Shown here piece by piece: positions 38,592-48,881 of a DNA stretch of 64,000 nucleotides. A program made the translations under genes and the position numbers. Below the pieces are notes generated by a model. The model saw only the letters and a program-made list of their open reading frames with translations, had not been told where the DNA came from and ran no database searches. This DNA comes from an uncultured Acinetobacter sp. (GTDB taxonomy: Bacteria; Pseudomonadota; Gammaproteobacteria; Pseudomonadales; Moraxellaceae), in contig NZ_CANQTS010000002.1 of the NCBI RefSeq assembly GCF_947626835.1, positions 62,001 through 126,000 of the forward strand. The letters are read 5' to 3'. Every line of letters starts with the position of its first letter. Position 1 is the stretch's first letter.

Positions 38592-39140
38592 ATGACACCA
38601 ACACAGAATGTTCCCGAAGATCGTATTCAGATTGGACAGCTACGTTCAGCATATGGATTAAATGGGTGGCTCTGGGTCTATTCCAATACAGAACCCATGA
38701 GCAACATTTTTGACTATCTGCCTTGGTACATTGAGACCAAAGCAGGTTGGCAAATTGTCGATGTTAAACGTTGGAAACCGCATGGCAAAGGCTTAGTCGT
38801 GAGCTTAAAAGGTGTGAGTGATCGCACTGCTGCAGACGAACTGGTTGGCGCAAATGTATGGATCTCTAAATCGCAACTGCCTCAAGCGGGTGTAGATGAA
38901 TATTATTGGTCGGATTTAAAAGGTCTAACAGTGTTAGGGCTTGACGATGACGAACAAGAAATTAATCTCGGTCAAATTTTTGAACTGTTTGAAACAGGTG
39001 CCAACGATGTGATGGTGGTCCACGCAACCCCACAAAGCATTGATGGCGAAGAGCGATTGATTCCATGGCATAAAGATGTGGTACAACGCGTTGATCTAGA
39101 AGCGGGTCGTATTTACGTCAATTGGGGCGTAGATTACTAA
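38592..39140 (+). CDS. rimM: Ribosome maturation factor RimM
   Basis: This protein has about 182 residues from the ATG at 38592; a TTG two codons earlier is possible. The N-terminal [18 protein letters not shown] is the RimM barrel start. The PRC-barrel part has YYWSDLKGL and [14 protein letters not shown]. It assists 30S subunit maturation. It lies between rpsP and trmD as usual. Confidence 0.95.
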   Translation: MTPTQNVPEDRIQIGQLRSAYGLNGWLWVYSNTEPMSNIFDYLPWYIETKAGWQIVDVKRWKPHGKGLVVSLKGVSDRTAADELVGANVWISKSQLPQAGVDEYYWSDLKGLTVLGLDDDEQEINLGQIFELFETGANDVMVVHATPQSIDGEERLIPWHKDVVQRVDLEAGRIYVNWGVDY

Positions 39141-39166
39141 CATTTTTGGAAATACGGGAGTCTGCG

Positions 39167-39907
39167 ATGTTTTTTGCAGTCATTACGCTTTTTCCGGAAA
39201 TGTTTGAAGCGATTACAGCCTACGGGATTAGCGGGCGTGCCGCAAAGCGCGATTTAATACAGATGCATTGTATTAATCCTCGTGATTTTGCAACGGGCAA
39301 CTACAAACGCGTGGATGAACGTCCATTCGGTGGTGGTCCGGGTATGGTGATGATGGCTGAGCCTTTGGCGCAAGCAATTCAACATGCCAAACAACTTGCA
39401 CAAAAGGCAGGTGCAGCCAATGTCCCTGTGGTGTATATGTCACCACAAGGTCAAACTCTTCATGAGCATGCTGTACAACAATTTGTCGAATACGATGGCT
39501 TGATTGTACTGTGCGGACGTTATGAAGGGGTCGATGAGCGTTTGATCCAAAAATATGTCGATCAGGAATGGTCGATTGGTGATTATGTGTTGTCGGGTGG
39601 TGAACTGCCGGCTATGGTGTTACTGGACAGCATTATTCGCAGACTTCCGGGTGCGATGTCCGATGAGCAATCCCATGTGCAAGACTCTTTTGTGGATGGT
39701 CTTTTAGACTGCCCACAATATACCAAGCCTGACCATTTTGAAGGGCTGGATGTGCCAGAGGTATTAAAATCTGGTCATCATGGCAATATTGAGAAATGGC
39801 GCTTTGTGCAGCGATATCAACGTACACTTGCACGTCGACCAGAATTGGTTGAACAAGTCGAGTTGACCAAGCAGCAAAAGAAATGGCTCAAAGATTCGGG
39901 TCTTTAA
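39167..39907 (+). CDS. trmD: tRNA (guanine-N1)-methyltransferase
   Basis: This 246-residue SPOUT enzyme runs from [16 protein letters not shown], with a GGGAG ribosome-binding site before 39167; upstream in-frame codons overlap rimM. The knot motifs include [25 protein letters not shown] and [15 protein letters not shown]. It makes m1G37 in tRNAs. Confidence 0.97.
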   Translation: MFFAVITLFPEMFEAITAYGISGRAAKRDLIQMHCINPRDFATGNYKRVDERPFGGGPGMVMMAEPLAQAIQHAKQLAQKAGAANVPVVYMSPQGQTLHEHAVQQFVEYDGLIVLCGRYEGVDERLIQKYVDQEWSIGDYVLSGGELPAMVLLDSIIRRLPGAMSDEQSHVQDSFVDGLLDCPQYTKPDHFEGLDVPEVLKSGHHGNIEKWRFVQRYQRTLARRPELVEQVELTKQQKKWLKDSGL

Positions 39908-39932
39908 ATAGTTTAAAGACCTTTAATAGGTT

Positions 39933-39962
39933 CTTTATACCTTGAAGTGGTCAAGTATAAAG
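39933..39962 (+). promoter_or_regulatory. Stem-loop in the trmD-rplS leader
   Basis: CTTTATACCTTGA and TCAAGTATAAAG pair around a short loop with one bulge. It lies in the 141-bp region before rplS. It may be a processing or autoregulatory element. Function unproven. Confidence 0.4.
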
Positions 39963-40048
39963 AGAAAGATCATCGGGTGTATGCGCTTTAGCCTCTATAC
40001 CCCGCGAAGATCAGACCCCTTCTGACTCGCACATATTGGAGATACCCC

Positions 40049-40423
40049 ATGAGCGGTAAGCATCCTTTAGTTCAAATTATTGAAAATGCACAATTAAAAA
40101 CTGATATCCCTGCGTTTGCACCAGGTGATACAGTAATTGTTCAAGTTAAAGTAAAAGAAGGCGAGCGTGAACGTCTTCAGGCTTTCGAAGGCGTTGTAAT
40201 CGCTAAGAAAAACCGTGGCTTAAACTCTGCGTTTACAGTACGTAAAATTTCTAGCGGTTTCGGTGTTGAGCGTGTTTTCCAAACTCACTCTCCAGTTGTT
40301 GCTGGTATCGAAGTGAAACGTCGTGGTGACGTTCGTCGTGCTAAACTTTACTACCTACGTGAATTGTCAGGTAAAGCTGCACGTATCCGTGAAAAGTTAC
40401 CAGCTCGTAAAGTTAAAGCTTAA
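40049..40423 (+). CDS. rplS: 50S ribosomal protein L19
   Basis: This 124-residue protein carries hallmark segments [18 protein letters not shown] and [23 protein letters not shown]. It is last in the rpsP operon and is followed by a terminator. Confidence 0.98.
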   Translation: MSGKHPLVQIIENAQLKTDIPAFAPGDTVIVQVKVKEGERERLQAFEGVVIAKKNRGLNSAFTVRKISSGFGVERVFQTHSPVVAGIEVKRRGDVRRAKLYYLRELSGKAARIREKLPARKVKA

Positions 40424-40445
40424 TTTTAAGTTTTATCTTGAGTTA

Positions 40446-40473
40446 AAAAATGCGCCTTTTGGCGCATTTTTTT
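40446..40473 (+). terminator. Terminator of the rpsP-rplS operon
   Basis: AAAAATGCGCC-TTTT-GGCGCATTTTTTT forms a hairpin with T-run. Confidence 0.9.
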
Positions 40474-40624
40474 ATGGCTTAAATCTGTGATCAATATTAT
40501 TTTTTAAAATTGAAATCTTATCTGTTTAGGTTTTATGGGTTTGCAAAAGCACATTGCTTTTGAATCACTATACACTCACAAGATGGATTGTTACCATGAG
40601 CCAATTTTTTGGATCTAGAGTGTT

Positions 40625-41533
40625 ATGAAATCTTCTGCACATAAAGCGCCGCGTCGTCATTTAAGCGGTGTATTTTTACTCAATAAACCCTTAGGTATTA
40701 GCTCTAATGCAGCCTTACAAAGAGTGCGTTGGTTATACCGCGCACAAAAAGCAGGGCATACGGGTGCACTTGATCCACTGGCATCAGGTTTATTGCCAAT
40801 TTGCTTAGGTGAGGCGACCAAATTTTCGCATTATTTACTTGAGTCAACCAAACGTTATCAAACCACGGTATTTTTAGGGCATAGTACGACCACAGGTGAT
40901 GTCGAGGGCGAAGCTTTACTCGAGCAAGCAGTACCTGAATTGACTGAAGATGCCATTTTAGCAGTGCTTGCACAGTTTACTGGTGACATTCAGCAAGTGC
41001 CACCGATGTATTCGGCACTAAAAAAAGAAGGGCGTCCACTATATGAATTGGCACGTCAAGGAATTGAAATTGAGCGTGAGTCACGTCCAATTAGCATCTA
41101 TGCTATTGAGCTATTAAGCTTTGATGCTAGCAGTATTACCTTAGATGTCACCTGTTCAAAGGGTACTTATATTCGGGTATTGGGCGAAGATATTGCTAAA
41201 GCCTTAGGTACTTATGGTCATTTAACTTATTTACATCGTGTTAAAACGGGACACTTTGATTTAATTCCAAGTTATACCATTGAGTATTTAGAAAGCTTAA
41301 CTGAAGAGCAGCGCGATGCTCTATTGCTGCCTGTTTATGCTCCTGTTGCACATTTCCCACGTGTTCAAGTACCACAAGGACGTGCTGAATATTTCTGCCG
41401 TGGTATGGAAAGTAATATTGATCATGCAGCGCTTGAACAAGTCTTGGTTTTTGATGCAGATAAATGCCTAGGTCTTGCCGAGATTAGTGATAAAAAACGT
41501 TTAATCCCAAAACGCGTGTTAAATCTCGATTAG
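40625..41533 (+). CDS. truB: tRNA pseudouridine(55) synthase
   Basis: This is a 302-residue enzyme. The catalytic motif [15 protein letters not shown] carries the nucleophile Asp near residue 49. It continues with [21 protein letters not shown] and [14 protein letters not shown]. It modifies U55 in the T-loop. It is followed after 8 bp by a TauE/SafE-like transporter gene. Confidence 0.97.
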   Translation: MKSSAHKAPRRHLSGVFLLNKPLGISSNAALQRVRWLYRAQKAGHTGALDPLASGLLPICLGEATKFSHYLLESTKRYQTTVFLGHSTTTGDVEGEALLEQAVPELTEDAILAVLAQFTGDIQQVPPMYSALKKEGRPLYELARQGIEIERESRPISIYAIELLSFDASSITLDVTCSKGTYIRVLGEDIAKALGTYGHLTYLHRVKTGHFDLIPSYTIEYLESLTEEQRDALLLPVYAPVAHFPRVQVPQGRAEYFCRGMESNIDHAALEQVLVFDADKCLGLAEISDKKRLIPKRVLNLD

Positions 41534-41541
41534 GAAAAGCC

Positions 41542-42309
41542 ATGGAATTAGAATTCATCTTGAGCTTAATGCTGTTTGCATTTTTTGCCGGCGCAATTGA
41601 TGCAGCAGTGGGCGGTGGTGGATTAATTCAAATTCCTGCTTTAATGAGTGCCATGCCACACATGGCACCTGCGACTATATTTGGTACCAATAAATTAGCT
41701 TCAATTTTTGGTACAGCCTCTGCGGCATGCTCTTATTTTAAAAAAGTACAATTGCCATGGCCATTATTGCTGTTGGTGGCGTGCTGCGCTGGCGTGACCG
41801 CATTTTTAGGCGCAGCTTCAGTGACTTTAATTCCAACTGAAATTTTGCGTCCTTTTGTATTGTTCATGCTGATTATCATTGCAATATATACCTTGATGAA
41901 AAAGCAATTTGGTCAGCAGCATCAGCAACAAGCGATGAATCGAAAAACCTTAATGCTTGCCGCTGTTGGCAGTTTAATGATTGGTTTTTATGACGGCATT
42001 TTTGGCCCCGGCACAGGCAGTTTTTTTATTTTCTATTTTATTCGTTATTTACAGGTCGACTTTCTACATGCCTCGGCTTTAGCCAAAATTGCCAATCTCA
42101 GCACCAACTTAGCGGCGTTAAGTTTTTTTGTACCCAGTGGTCATGTCTTGCTTGTCACAGGCTTACTTATGGCAGCTTGCAACGTTATAGGGTCATTGCT
42201 TGGGGTAAAAATGGCGCTTAAGTATGGCAGTGGTTTTATTCGAATCTTATTTTTAATCTTAGTCAGTGTTTTAATTTTGCGTTTAAGCTATCAAATGTTA
42301 TGGCTTTAA
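41542..42309 (+). CDS. TauE/SafE (TSUP) family membrane transporter
   Basis: This 255-residue protein has about eight membrane helices. The first signature DAAVGGGGLIQIPAL is near residue 20 and the second, GFYDGIFGPGTGSFFIF, near 148, so both TauE/SafE half-repeats are present. Members move sulfite or organosulfur anions; the substrate here is unknown. The start is 9 bp after truB with an AGGAAA ribosome-binding site. Confidence 0.92.
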   Translation: MELEFILSLMLFAFFAGAIDAAVGGGGLIQIPALMSAMPHMAPATIFGTNKLASIFGTASAACSYFKKVQLPWPLLLLVACCAGVTAFLGAASVTLIPTEILRPFVLFMLIIIAIYTLMKKQFGQQHQQQAMNRKTLMLAAVGSLMIGFYDGIFGPGTGSFFIFYFIRYLQVDFLHASALAKIANLSTNLAALSFFVPSGHVLLVTGLLMAACNVIGSLLGVKMALKYGSGFIRILFLILVSVLILRLSYQMLWL

Positions 42310-42404
42310 ATACCTCGTGTTACAGCTTTCATACAGTCAGACCAAGCTGAAATTGAGTATAAAAAGTATTCAAACGATCATCAGCCTATCGCCAAGGATC
42401 AATT

Positions 42405-42863
42405 ATGAATATTTTTGAAGCATTACGAGAAAGTCACCAAAAACAAAGAGAGCTCGGGGAAGCCTTACTTAAAACTTCAGGTGATAGCCCAGAACGCCGC
42501 GATTTATTTGAGCGTTATAAGAATGAATTATTTGCCCATGCCGTTGGAGAGGATCGCTACTTTTATATTCCATTGATGATGAATGATGCTGGCTTAAATA
42601 TCACCCGGCATGCATTGGCCGAACATCATGAGATGGATGAATTACTTGAAGAATTAACTGAGCTTGAGATGAGTAATTCAGGTTGGCTCAATAAAGCCAA
42701 AAAATTAGTGGACACAGTGTTACATCATTTAGATGAAGAAGAGCATGGCTTTTTCCAACAAGCCGGTAAAATCTTATCTGATAAAGAAAAAACAAGTTTG
42801 GCCAAACAGTATTTAAAAGAATACGAAAAGTACAAAAAGTCCGACAAGGATGCCTTGGTGTAA
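42405..42863 (+). CDS. Hemerythrin HHE-domain protein
   Basis: This 152-residue soluble helical protein has conserved iron-ligand-type residues in RESHQKQRELGEALL (His), KNELFAHAVGEDRYFY, ALAEHHEMDELLEEL and LHHLDEEEHGFF. It fits the bacterial HHE (diiron) family involved in oxygen, NO or iron sensing or repair. The exact role is unknown. Confidence 0.9.
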   Translation: MNIFEALRESHQKQRELGEALLKTSGDSPERRDLFERYKNELFAHAVGEDRYFYIPLMMNDAGLNITRHALAEHHEMDELLEELTELEMSNSGWLNKAKKLVDTVLHHLDEEEHGFFQQAGKILSDKEKTSLAKQYLKEYEKYKKSDKDALV

Positions 42864-42867
42864 ACCG

Positions 42868-42897
42868 ATCAGGCTAGCAGTAAATGCTGTTAGCCTG
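42868..42897. terminator. Convergent terminator hemerythrin / EamA gene
   Basis: CAGGCTAGCAG-TAAATG-CTGTTAGCCTG forms a near-perfect hairpin between the convergent genes. Confidence 0.7.
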
Positions 42898-43747
42898 TTT
42901 TGCTTTTAAAGGTTACCCCAATCGAAGCCAGCATCACGCAAGCTAAAGCGATCCATTGCCAAAAGCCAATTTTTTCACCCAATAATACCAAGCCCGCCAA
43001 AGCAGCTAAAGCAGGTGATAAGCTGGATAATGTACCGTAGCTTAACTTGCTTAAACGTTTTAAGGCTTGTAAATCTAAAGCATAAGGAATGGCAGTCGCC
43101 AAGACAGCAATGGCAAGTGCTTGTGGCCAATACTCAACATTTAGCAATGCTTGGGCGTTATGATATAAACCAATTGGCAATAAACTCAAAGCAGATAAAC
43201 TAATCGCAATGGTCAGGGCATGCATACCAATATTCTGCTGCACCACTTTTTGCCCAAAATAAATATAAAAAGCCCAGCACAGCCCAGCACCTAAGGCGCA
43301 TAGCGCACCAAATATAGAAAAATTGCCCTCAAAGGCTTGTTGCCAAGGCACCATCAAAGCAATACCTAAAATCGCGAGACCAACCCAAATCGAATCGCTA
43401 CGTTGTTTAATCGACAATAATGCTAGACCCAATGGTCCAATAAATTCGAGACCTACTGCGATCCCTTGAGGCAATTTGCCCAATGAAAAATAAAACAGCA
43501 CATTCATAAAACATAAGGCTGCGCTGTAGCAGAGTAAATCTCGCCATTTTAAAAAGCCCAAACGCTTAAAAATGTGCCATGAACGAAACATAAAAAATAC
43601 AATCAGCGCAGCAAAGCACAGCCGTAAAATAGTCACGCTTAAAGGGTCTAAATGTAAAAACAATTGCTTAGCAAAAGAGGCACTGATCTGATAAGAGATC
43701 ATCGACAGCAGCATAAACAGCGCAGCAAGCAATTGCGGATGAGCCAT
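42890..43747 (-). CDS. EamA/DMT family transporter (RhtA-like)
   Basis: This 285-residue membrane protein has ten predicted helices in two EamA halves, for example FVGPLG-type FIGPLGLALLS and the second-half SLSPALAALAGLVLLGE. The closest recognisable type is the threonine/homoserine exporter RhtA. The substrate cannot be fixed from sequence. Confidence 0.88.
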   Translation of the reverse strand: MAHPQLLAALFMLLSMISYQISASFAKQLFLHLDPLSVTILRLCFAALIVFFMFRSWHIFKRLGFLKWRDLLCYSAALCFMNVLFYFSLGKLPQGIAVGLEFIGPLGLALLSIKQRSDSIWVGLAILGIALMVPWQQAFEGNFSIFGALCALGAGLCWAFYIYFGQKVVQQNIGMHALTIAISLSALSLLPIGLYHNAQALLNVEYWPQALAIAVLATAIPYALDLQALKRLSKLSYGTLSSLSPALAALAGLVLLGEKIGFWQWIALACVMLASIGVTFKSKTG

Positions 43748-43910
43748 GACTTAGTATTCGATTGGATAATAAACGCTATTATAGACCCAAAGAGTAACGC
43801 TAAAAATGTAATCAAATGCTTCTATTTGCTTGAAAATAACCCGATATACTTGCAAGCTAATTTTTTGATTAATTTTTAATCAAAAGAGGATAATTATAAG
43901 GACTCAAAAC

Positions 43911-45689
43911 ATGAATATGCAATTTAAGAAAATTCTTCTTGCCACGATGCTAGGCGTGGCTTTAACGGGGTGTGGTTCTAGTTCAAATGAGACTCAGGTG
44001 CCACCAAGTGAAAATACCATTCAACAGCAGGTGTTAGCTTTAGTTTTGACCAGTTCAGGCAACAGTATTAACAATGCCAAGATTAAGATTGCCGGACAAA
44101 GTTTTACTACTGATGCAACAGGTAAAGCCAAGTTTACGCTTAATATTCCAAAAAATGCCGAGTACGTGGTGGTACAGATTGAAAAAGCAGGCTTTGTGAG
44201 TCAGTCAGTAAGAGTCAAAGTTACGCAGCTAGACCATATCAATGCACGTTTAATTGCCGTTAAAAATGTGATTGAAGTACCTGCAATTGAAAAAGCGCAA
44301 GTGATTGAAAGTTCAGAACTCAATGCCAGTATTAGCTTACCAGCCAATGCCTTTGTACGCCCCAATGGACAAGTGGCCACTGGTAAAGTAACAGTGGAGT
44401 TTAGTCCATGGGATATTCAAGGCGATGACCTTAATGCAATGCCTGCCAATGGTGTAGCTCAAAATGCCCAAAGTGAAATTGTAAATTTAATTAGTGCAGG
44501 CATGATTTCTGCCACTTTTAAAAATGCACAAGGTGAAACCTTACAATTGGCGCAAGGTAAAACCGCCGAGCTACGTATGGATCTACCTGTGGAGAGCATC
44601 GACAACAAGCAAATGCTGATCGGTACACCAATCCCAATGTGGTATTTCGATGAAAGCAAAGGCTTATGGGTGGAAGAGGGTGTTGGTTATGTAGTGGCAT
44701 CAACTCAGTCTGCAACGGGATTAGCGGTACAGGCAACGGTTGAGCATTTTTCTACATGGAATTGGGATTTTCAGTATGAAGGAGCAGCCACGGTCTTTGT
44801 GCAATGTTTTGCTGACGATGTAGCAGCACCTTGTCATGTCACGGCTAAAGCAACCCTAACAGACAACAGTAAAATTACACATACAGCTTATGTGCCTGCC
44901 GAAGGTGTACAAATTGTTAATATGCCAAGCGCTGGGCGTATTGATTGGCGAGCCAGCCATCCCAATGATGACAGCCTAGCTGAAGTCAGCTCCGTTATTC
45001 CAAATCATGTGCGTATTGATTTAGTCGCTGCAAAAACTAAAAATTTAGTACGCTGTTTAAAGGACAATCAAGCAGTTGACTGTGTAGTGACTTTAAATGG
45101 ACGTGAATATAGCGTTGCCAAGGAAGGCAGTATTGTACGTACCAGTTTAGATGCTACCCAATTGCAGTGGCAAGCACGTGCTCAGTATGTAGAAGGTGAG
45201 ACTGCTGTGTATAGTTATACAGGTTGGGCGGTGTCTAATGGCACACAAGATGTCACAATTTTACTTGATCAAGAAAGCAAACTATTTGATAAAACCCCGT
45301 TTGATTTACGTTGTAACTTGGCCAATGAAATTGATTTAACCTGTAATGTACAAATGTATATGGGCACTCAACTAGATGATGGGCTTGATTCAGAGGGTTT
45401 GTATGTGAATAAGACATATAGCTTACCCATCAATCAGACCTTAACGGTATATTTACCGGTCAGAGCATCTAATGATGATCAACTTTCTTTTTGGATTGAA
45501 GCGTGGGCGTATGTCAACAAAGGCAATTTACAACGTCAGGGTGATTTAGACTATGATGGTTTAACCCAAAACAAAATCTACTTTAATTTTAATGATAGCT
45601 CATGGTGTGATGGTGAATATGTGGATCGAGATATTGAGGTGCCACGTTTAGTAGATGGTCAAAATAATTGTTGGTCAACTCCACAATAA
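43911..45689 (+). CDS. Large lipoprotein with carboxypeptidase-regulatory-like domain
   Basis: This 592-residue envelope protein has a lipobox LTGC with Cys 21. After a Ser/Asn/Gln linker there is a CarboxypepD_reg-like beta-sandwich (about residues 40-105, GNSINNAKIKIAGQSFTTDATGKAKF). Further beta-rich domains contain paired cysteines (VQCFADDVAAPC, RCLKDNQAVDC, RCNLANEIDLTC). The repeated Cys-bracketed modules suggest disulfide-stabilised repeats. Localisation to the outer membrane is likely. The function is unknown. It is monocistronic and followed by a terminator. Confidence 0.75.
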   Translation: MNMQFKKILLATMLGVALTGCGSSSNETQVPPSENTIQQQVLALVLTSSGNSINNAKIKIAGQSFTTDATGKAKFTLNIPKNAEYVVVQIEKAGFVSQSVRVKVTQLDHINARLIAVKNVIEVPAIEKAQVIESSELNASISLPANAFVRPNGQVATGKVTVEFSPWDIQGDDLNAMPANGVAQNAQSEIVNLISAGMISATFKNAQGETLQLAQGKTAELRMDLPVESIDNKQMLIGTPIPMWYFDESKGLWVEEGVGYVVASTQSATGLAVQATVEHFSTWNWDFQYEGAATVFVQCFADDVAAPCHVTAKATLTDNSKITHTAYVPAEGVQIVNMPSAGRIDWRASHPNDDSLAEVSSVIPNHVRIDLVAAKTKNLVRCLKDNQAVDCVVTLNGREYSVAKEGSIVRTSLDATQLQWQARAQYVEGETAVYSYTGWAVSNGTQDVTILLDQESKLFDKTPFDLRCNLANEIDLTCNVQMYMGTQLDDGLDSEGLYVNKTYSLPINQTLTVYLPVRASNDDQLSFWIEAWAYVNKGNLQRQGDLDYDGLTQNKIYFNFNDSSWCDGEYVDRDIEVPRLVDGQNNCWSTPQ

Positions 45690-45730
45690 AATCTAACAAA
45701 ACATGCCAAGGCATAGTTTTTAGCCTTCAA

Positions 45731-45770
45731 TAAAAAAAGCCACAGTCTAAAGACTGTGGCTTTTTCTTAA
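45731..45770. terminator. Convergent terminator before serA
   Basis: AAAAAAGCCACAGTC-TAAA-GACTGTGGCTTTTT is symmetric and serves both convergent genes. Confidence 0.92.
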
Positions 45771-45777
45771 CTATTGA

Positions 45778-47010
45778 TTAGAACAATACGCGAACGCGGA
45801 TTGTGCCTTCAACTGTATGTAAGGTATCAAGTGCTTCTTGTGAGCCCGCTGCATCAACGTCCATCACTAAGTAGCCGACATCACCTTTAGTCATTAAAGA
45901 CTGACCAGAAATGTTGATGCCTTGTTCAGCGAACAAGTTAATAATTTTTGATAAAACGCCCGGCACATTTTGGTGAATGTGCAATAAACGGTGCTTGCCT
46001 TCAGTTAAAGGAAGCGCGATTTCTGGGAAGTTTACCGCAGATAAAGTCATACCTTTATCAGAGTAAGCTACGAATTTCTCGCCCACTTCTAAACCGATGT
46101 TTGCTTGTGCTTCGATGGTTGAACCACCGACATGCGGTGTTAAAATCACGTTTGGAATATTACGTAGTGGCGATACAAACTCTTCGCCATTGGCTTTAGG
46201 CTCTTTCGGGAATACGTCAACCGCAGCACCTGCAATATGACCCGATTTAAGCGCATCGGCTAAATCTTCAATCACTACACATGTACCACGTGCTGCGTTG
46301 ATGAAGATAGAACCTTCTTTCATTTGTGCAAACTGATCTTTGGTCATGAAGTTACGTGTAGATGGAACATCTGGCACGTGTAAAGACACCACATCAGCAT
46401 TGGCAAGAAGTTCACCTAAAGAACCGACTTGACGAGCATTACCTAAAGGTAATTTTGTCACTGTGTCAAAGTAGATCACTTTCATACCCATGCTTTCAGC
46501 AAGTACAGAAAGTTGTGAACCAATTGAACCGTAACCTACGATACCTAAAGTTTTACCACGCGTTTCATACGAACCTACAGCTGACTTGTTCCAACCGCCT
46601 GCATGCGTATCTGTTGATTTTTCAGGTACACGACGAAGAAGAAGAATCGCTTCAGCAAGTACAAGCTCTGCAACAGAACGTGTATTTGAGTAAGGTGCGT
46701 TAAATACAGGAATACCACGACGCATTGCTGCATCTAAATTCACTTGGTTGGTACCAATACAGAAACAACCTACAGCAATCAGTTTAGTTGCTGCTTCAAA
46801 GACTTCTTCAGTCAATTGGGTACGTGAACGAATACCAACGAAATGAGCATCTTTGATCGCTTCTTTCAGTGCTTCACCCTCAAGCGCTGTTTTACGATAA
46901 TCGATGTTGGTGTATCCCGCTGCATTTAATGTGTCGACTGCGTTTTGGTGAACGCCTTCTAACAATAAGAAACGAATTTTATCTTTAGGTAGAGAAAGAT
47001 GTTGGCTCAT
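45778..47010 (-). CDS. serA: D-3-phosphoglycerate dehydrogenase
   Basis: This is a 410-residue first enzyme of serine biosynthesis. The Rossmann motif GIVGYGSIGSQLSVLAE lies near residue 156, catalytic-site NAARGTCVVIEDLA near 240 and the HVGGST segment near 292. A C-terminal ACT domain (VPGVLSKIINLFAEQGINISGQ) gives serine feedback. E. coli-type SerA can also reduce 2-oxoglutarate to D-2-hydroxyglutarate. The divergent neighbour encodes a likely D-2-hydroxyglutarate dehydrogenase. Confidence 0.97.
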   Translation of the reverse strand: MSQHLSLPKDKIRFLLLEGVHQNAVDTLNAAGYTNIDYRKTALEGEALKEAIKDAHFVGIRSRTQLTEEVFEAATKLIAVGCFCIGTNQVNLDAAMRRGIPVFNAPYSNTRSVAELVLAEAILLLRRVPEKSTDTHAGGWNKSAVGSYETRGKTLGIVGYGSIGSQLSVLAESMGMKVIYFDTVTKLPLGNARQVGSLGELLANADVVSLHVPDVPSTRNFMTKDQFAQMKEGSIFINAARGTCVVIEDLADALKSGHIAGAAVDVFPKEPKANGEEFVSPLRNIPNVILTPHVGGSTIEAQANIGLEVGEKFVAYSDKGMTLSAVNFPEIALPLTEGKHRLLHIHQNVPGVLSKIINLFAEQGINISGQSLMTKGDVGYLVMDVDAAGSQEALDTLHTVEGTIRVRVLF

Positions 47011-47349
47011 TACGGCTCCGCTACAAAGGCCAAATTTAGTGGCAATATGATAGCATAGGAAAATGCACTATAAACATTTGCTTTATGACTGATGGAATTT
47101 CTTGTATGTTGAAAATATCGTCAATTTTACCAATTTCGGTCTAATTAAGCCTGTAATTTGTAAGCGATATGATCAAAAAATGCATTTTCTATAAGTCTGA
47201 CAGAAAAATGATTTATAATAGTGTCCCACAAAAAGCGTGCCCATTGAGTGGAACGATTTTTGTGCCTGATGAGATGAAAAATATTCGTTTTAAATGTTTG
47301 TTTTTTGCTCATATTCTTGTGAATAAACTTCTTGCTAGGTCTGCAAACG
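47011..47349. other. Divergent promoter region serA / D-2HG dehydrogenase
   Basis: About 340 bp are without a supported gene. The region presumably holds both promoters. No strong operator symmetry was recognised by eye. Confidence 0.4.
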
Positions 47350-48759
47350 ATGAATGCTCCAGTCGCTTTAACACCTGAGTTATTGGCTCAATTAACAGCT
47401 ATCGTCGGTGAAAACCGTATTAAAACTGATGCTGACAGCCTCGAAAATTGGGGACGTGACCACACCAAACACTTTGACCCAAATCCATCGGTCATCGTTT
47501 TCCCATCTAGCACAGAACAAGTGCAACAAATTGTTCAACTTGCCAACCAATTTAATATAGCCATTACCCCAAGTGGCGGTCGTACCGGTTTATCGGCAGG
47601 TGCGGTTGCAGCCAATGGCGAAATCGTGGTGAGCATGGACAAGATGAACCAAATTTTGGAATTCTTCCCAGCTGACCGTATGGTACGTGTCCAAGCAGGT
47701 GTGGTGACTGAACAGTTACAAAACTATGCAACTGAGCAAGGCATGTATTACCCAGTTGACTTTGCTTCGGCAGGTTCAAGCCAAATTGGCGGTAACATTG
47801 CAACCAATGCTGGCGGTATTAAAGTGATTAAATACGGCATGACACGCAATTGGGTGTTAGGCTTAACTGTAGTGACTGGTAAAGGCGATATTTTACGCAT
47901 TAACAAAGGCATGATTAAAAATGCCACCGGTTATGCACTACAGCACTTATTTATTGGCGGTGAAGGTACTTTAGGTTTAATTACCGAAGCTGAAATTAAG
48001 CTTGAGCGCCAACCACAAGACTTACAAGTCATGGTGTTAGGTGTACCTGATTTTGAAGCAGTAATGCCTGTATTACATGCTTTCCAAGCCAAAATTGACT
48101 TAACTGCATTTGAGTTCTTTGGTGAACTTGCCATGCAAAAAGTGCTTGATCATGGTCATGTACAACGTCCATTTGAAACCCAATGCCCATTTTACGTGTT
48201 GCTTGAATTTGAAGCGCCATTTGAGCCAATTATGGACAAGGCGATGGAAATTTTCGAGCATTGCATGGAACAAGGTTGGGTACTTGACGGTGTGTTAAGC
48301 CAAAGTCTTGATCAAGTGGAAAGCCTATGGCGCTTGCGTGAAGATATTTCTGAATCTATCGCACCATTTACCCCATACAAAAACGACATTTCTGTGTTAA
48401 TTACGCATGTACCTGCATTTATTGCAGAGATTGATGCGATTGTAAATGCCAACTACCCAGACTTTGAAATTTGCTGGTTTGGTCATATTGGTGACGGTAA
48501 CTTACACTTAAATATTTTAAAACCTGCAGATTTAAACAAAGACGAATTCTTTGCGAAATGCCAAGTGGTGAATAAGTATGTGTTTGATACTGTGAAGAAA
48601 TATGACGGTTCAATTTCTGCAGAACACGGTGTAGGTATGACCAAAAAGCCTTACCTTGAATACACGCGTTCTCCTGAAGAAATTGAATATATGAAAGCTT
48701 TAAAACTTGCCTTTGATCCAAATGGCATTATGAACCCAGGTAAATTATTTGATCTTTAA
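47350..48759 (+). CDS. FAD-linked oxidase, probable D-2-hydroxyglutarate dehydrogenase
   Basis: This protein has about 469 residues from the ATG at 47350. The N-terminal PCMH-type FAD domain includes TPSGGRTGLSAGAV near residue 75 and SAGSSQIGGNIATNAGG near 140. The C-terminal FAD-oxidase domain has CWFGHIGDGNLHLNI with metal-binding His, GSISAEHGVGMTK and DPNGIMNPGKLF. The family includes GlcD, D-lactate and D-2-hydroxyglutarate dehydrogenases. Adjacency to serA favours D-2-hydroxyglutarate recycling, as described for Pseudomonas. The substrate is inference. Confidence 0.9.
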   Translation: MNAPVALTPELLAQLTAIVGENRIKTDADSLENWGRDHTKHFDPNPSVIVFPSSTEQVQQIVQLANQFNIAITPSGGRTGLSAGAVAANGEIVVSMDKMNQILEFFPADRMVRVQAGVVTEQLQNYATEQGMYYPVDFASAGSSQIGGNIATNAGGIKVIKYGMTRNWVLGLTVVTGKGDILRINKGMIKNATGYALQHLFIGGEGTLGLITEAEIKLERQPQDLQVMVLGVPDFEAVMPVLHAFQAKIDLTAFEFFGELAMQKVLDHGHVQRPFETQCPFYVLLEFEAPFEPIMDKAMEIFEHCMEQGWVLDGVLSQSLDQVESLWRLREDISESIAPFTPYKNDISVLITHVPAFIAEIDAIVNANYPDFEICWFGHIGDGNLHLNILKPADLNKDEFFAKCQVVNKYVFDTVKKYDGSISAEHGVGMTKKPYLEYTRSPEEIEYMKALKLAFDPNGIMNPGKLFDL

Positions 48760-48775
48760 TCAGATAAAATAATTC

Positions 48776-48806
48776 AAAGCCCCAACCCATGTTGGGGCTT
48801 TTTTTA
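48776..48806 (+). terminator. Terminator after the FAD oxidase gene
   Basis: AAAGCCCCAAC-CCAT-GTTGGGGCTTTTTTT forms a hairpin with T-run. Confidence 0.9.
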
Positions 48807-48881
48807 TACAGTGTTGCCATAGAGTTTTTGCTAAGTACGAGGCATGATCAAGCTATATTGAATACATTTAAGGATAATTTG

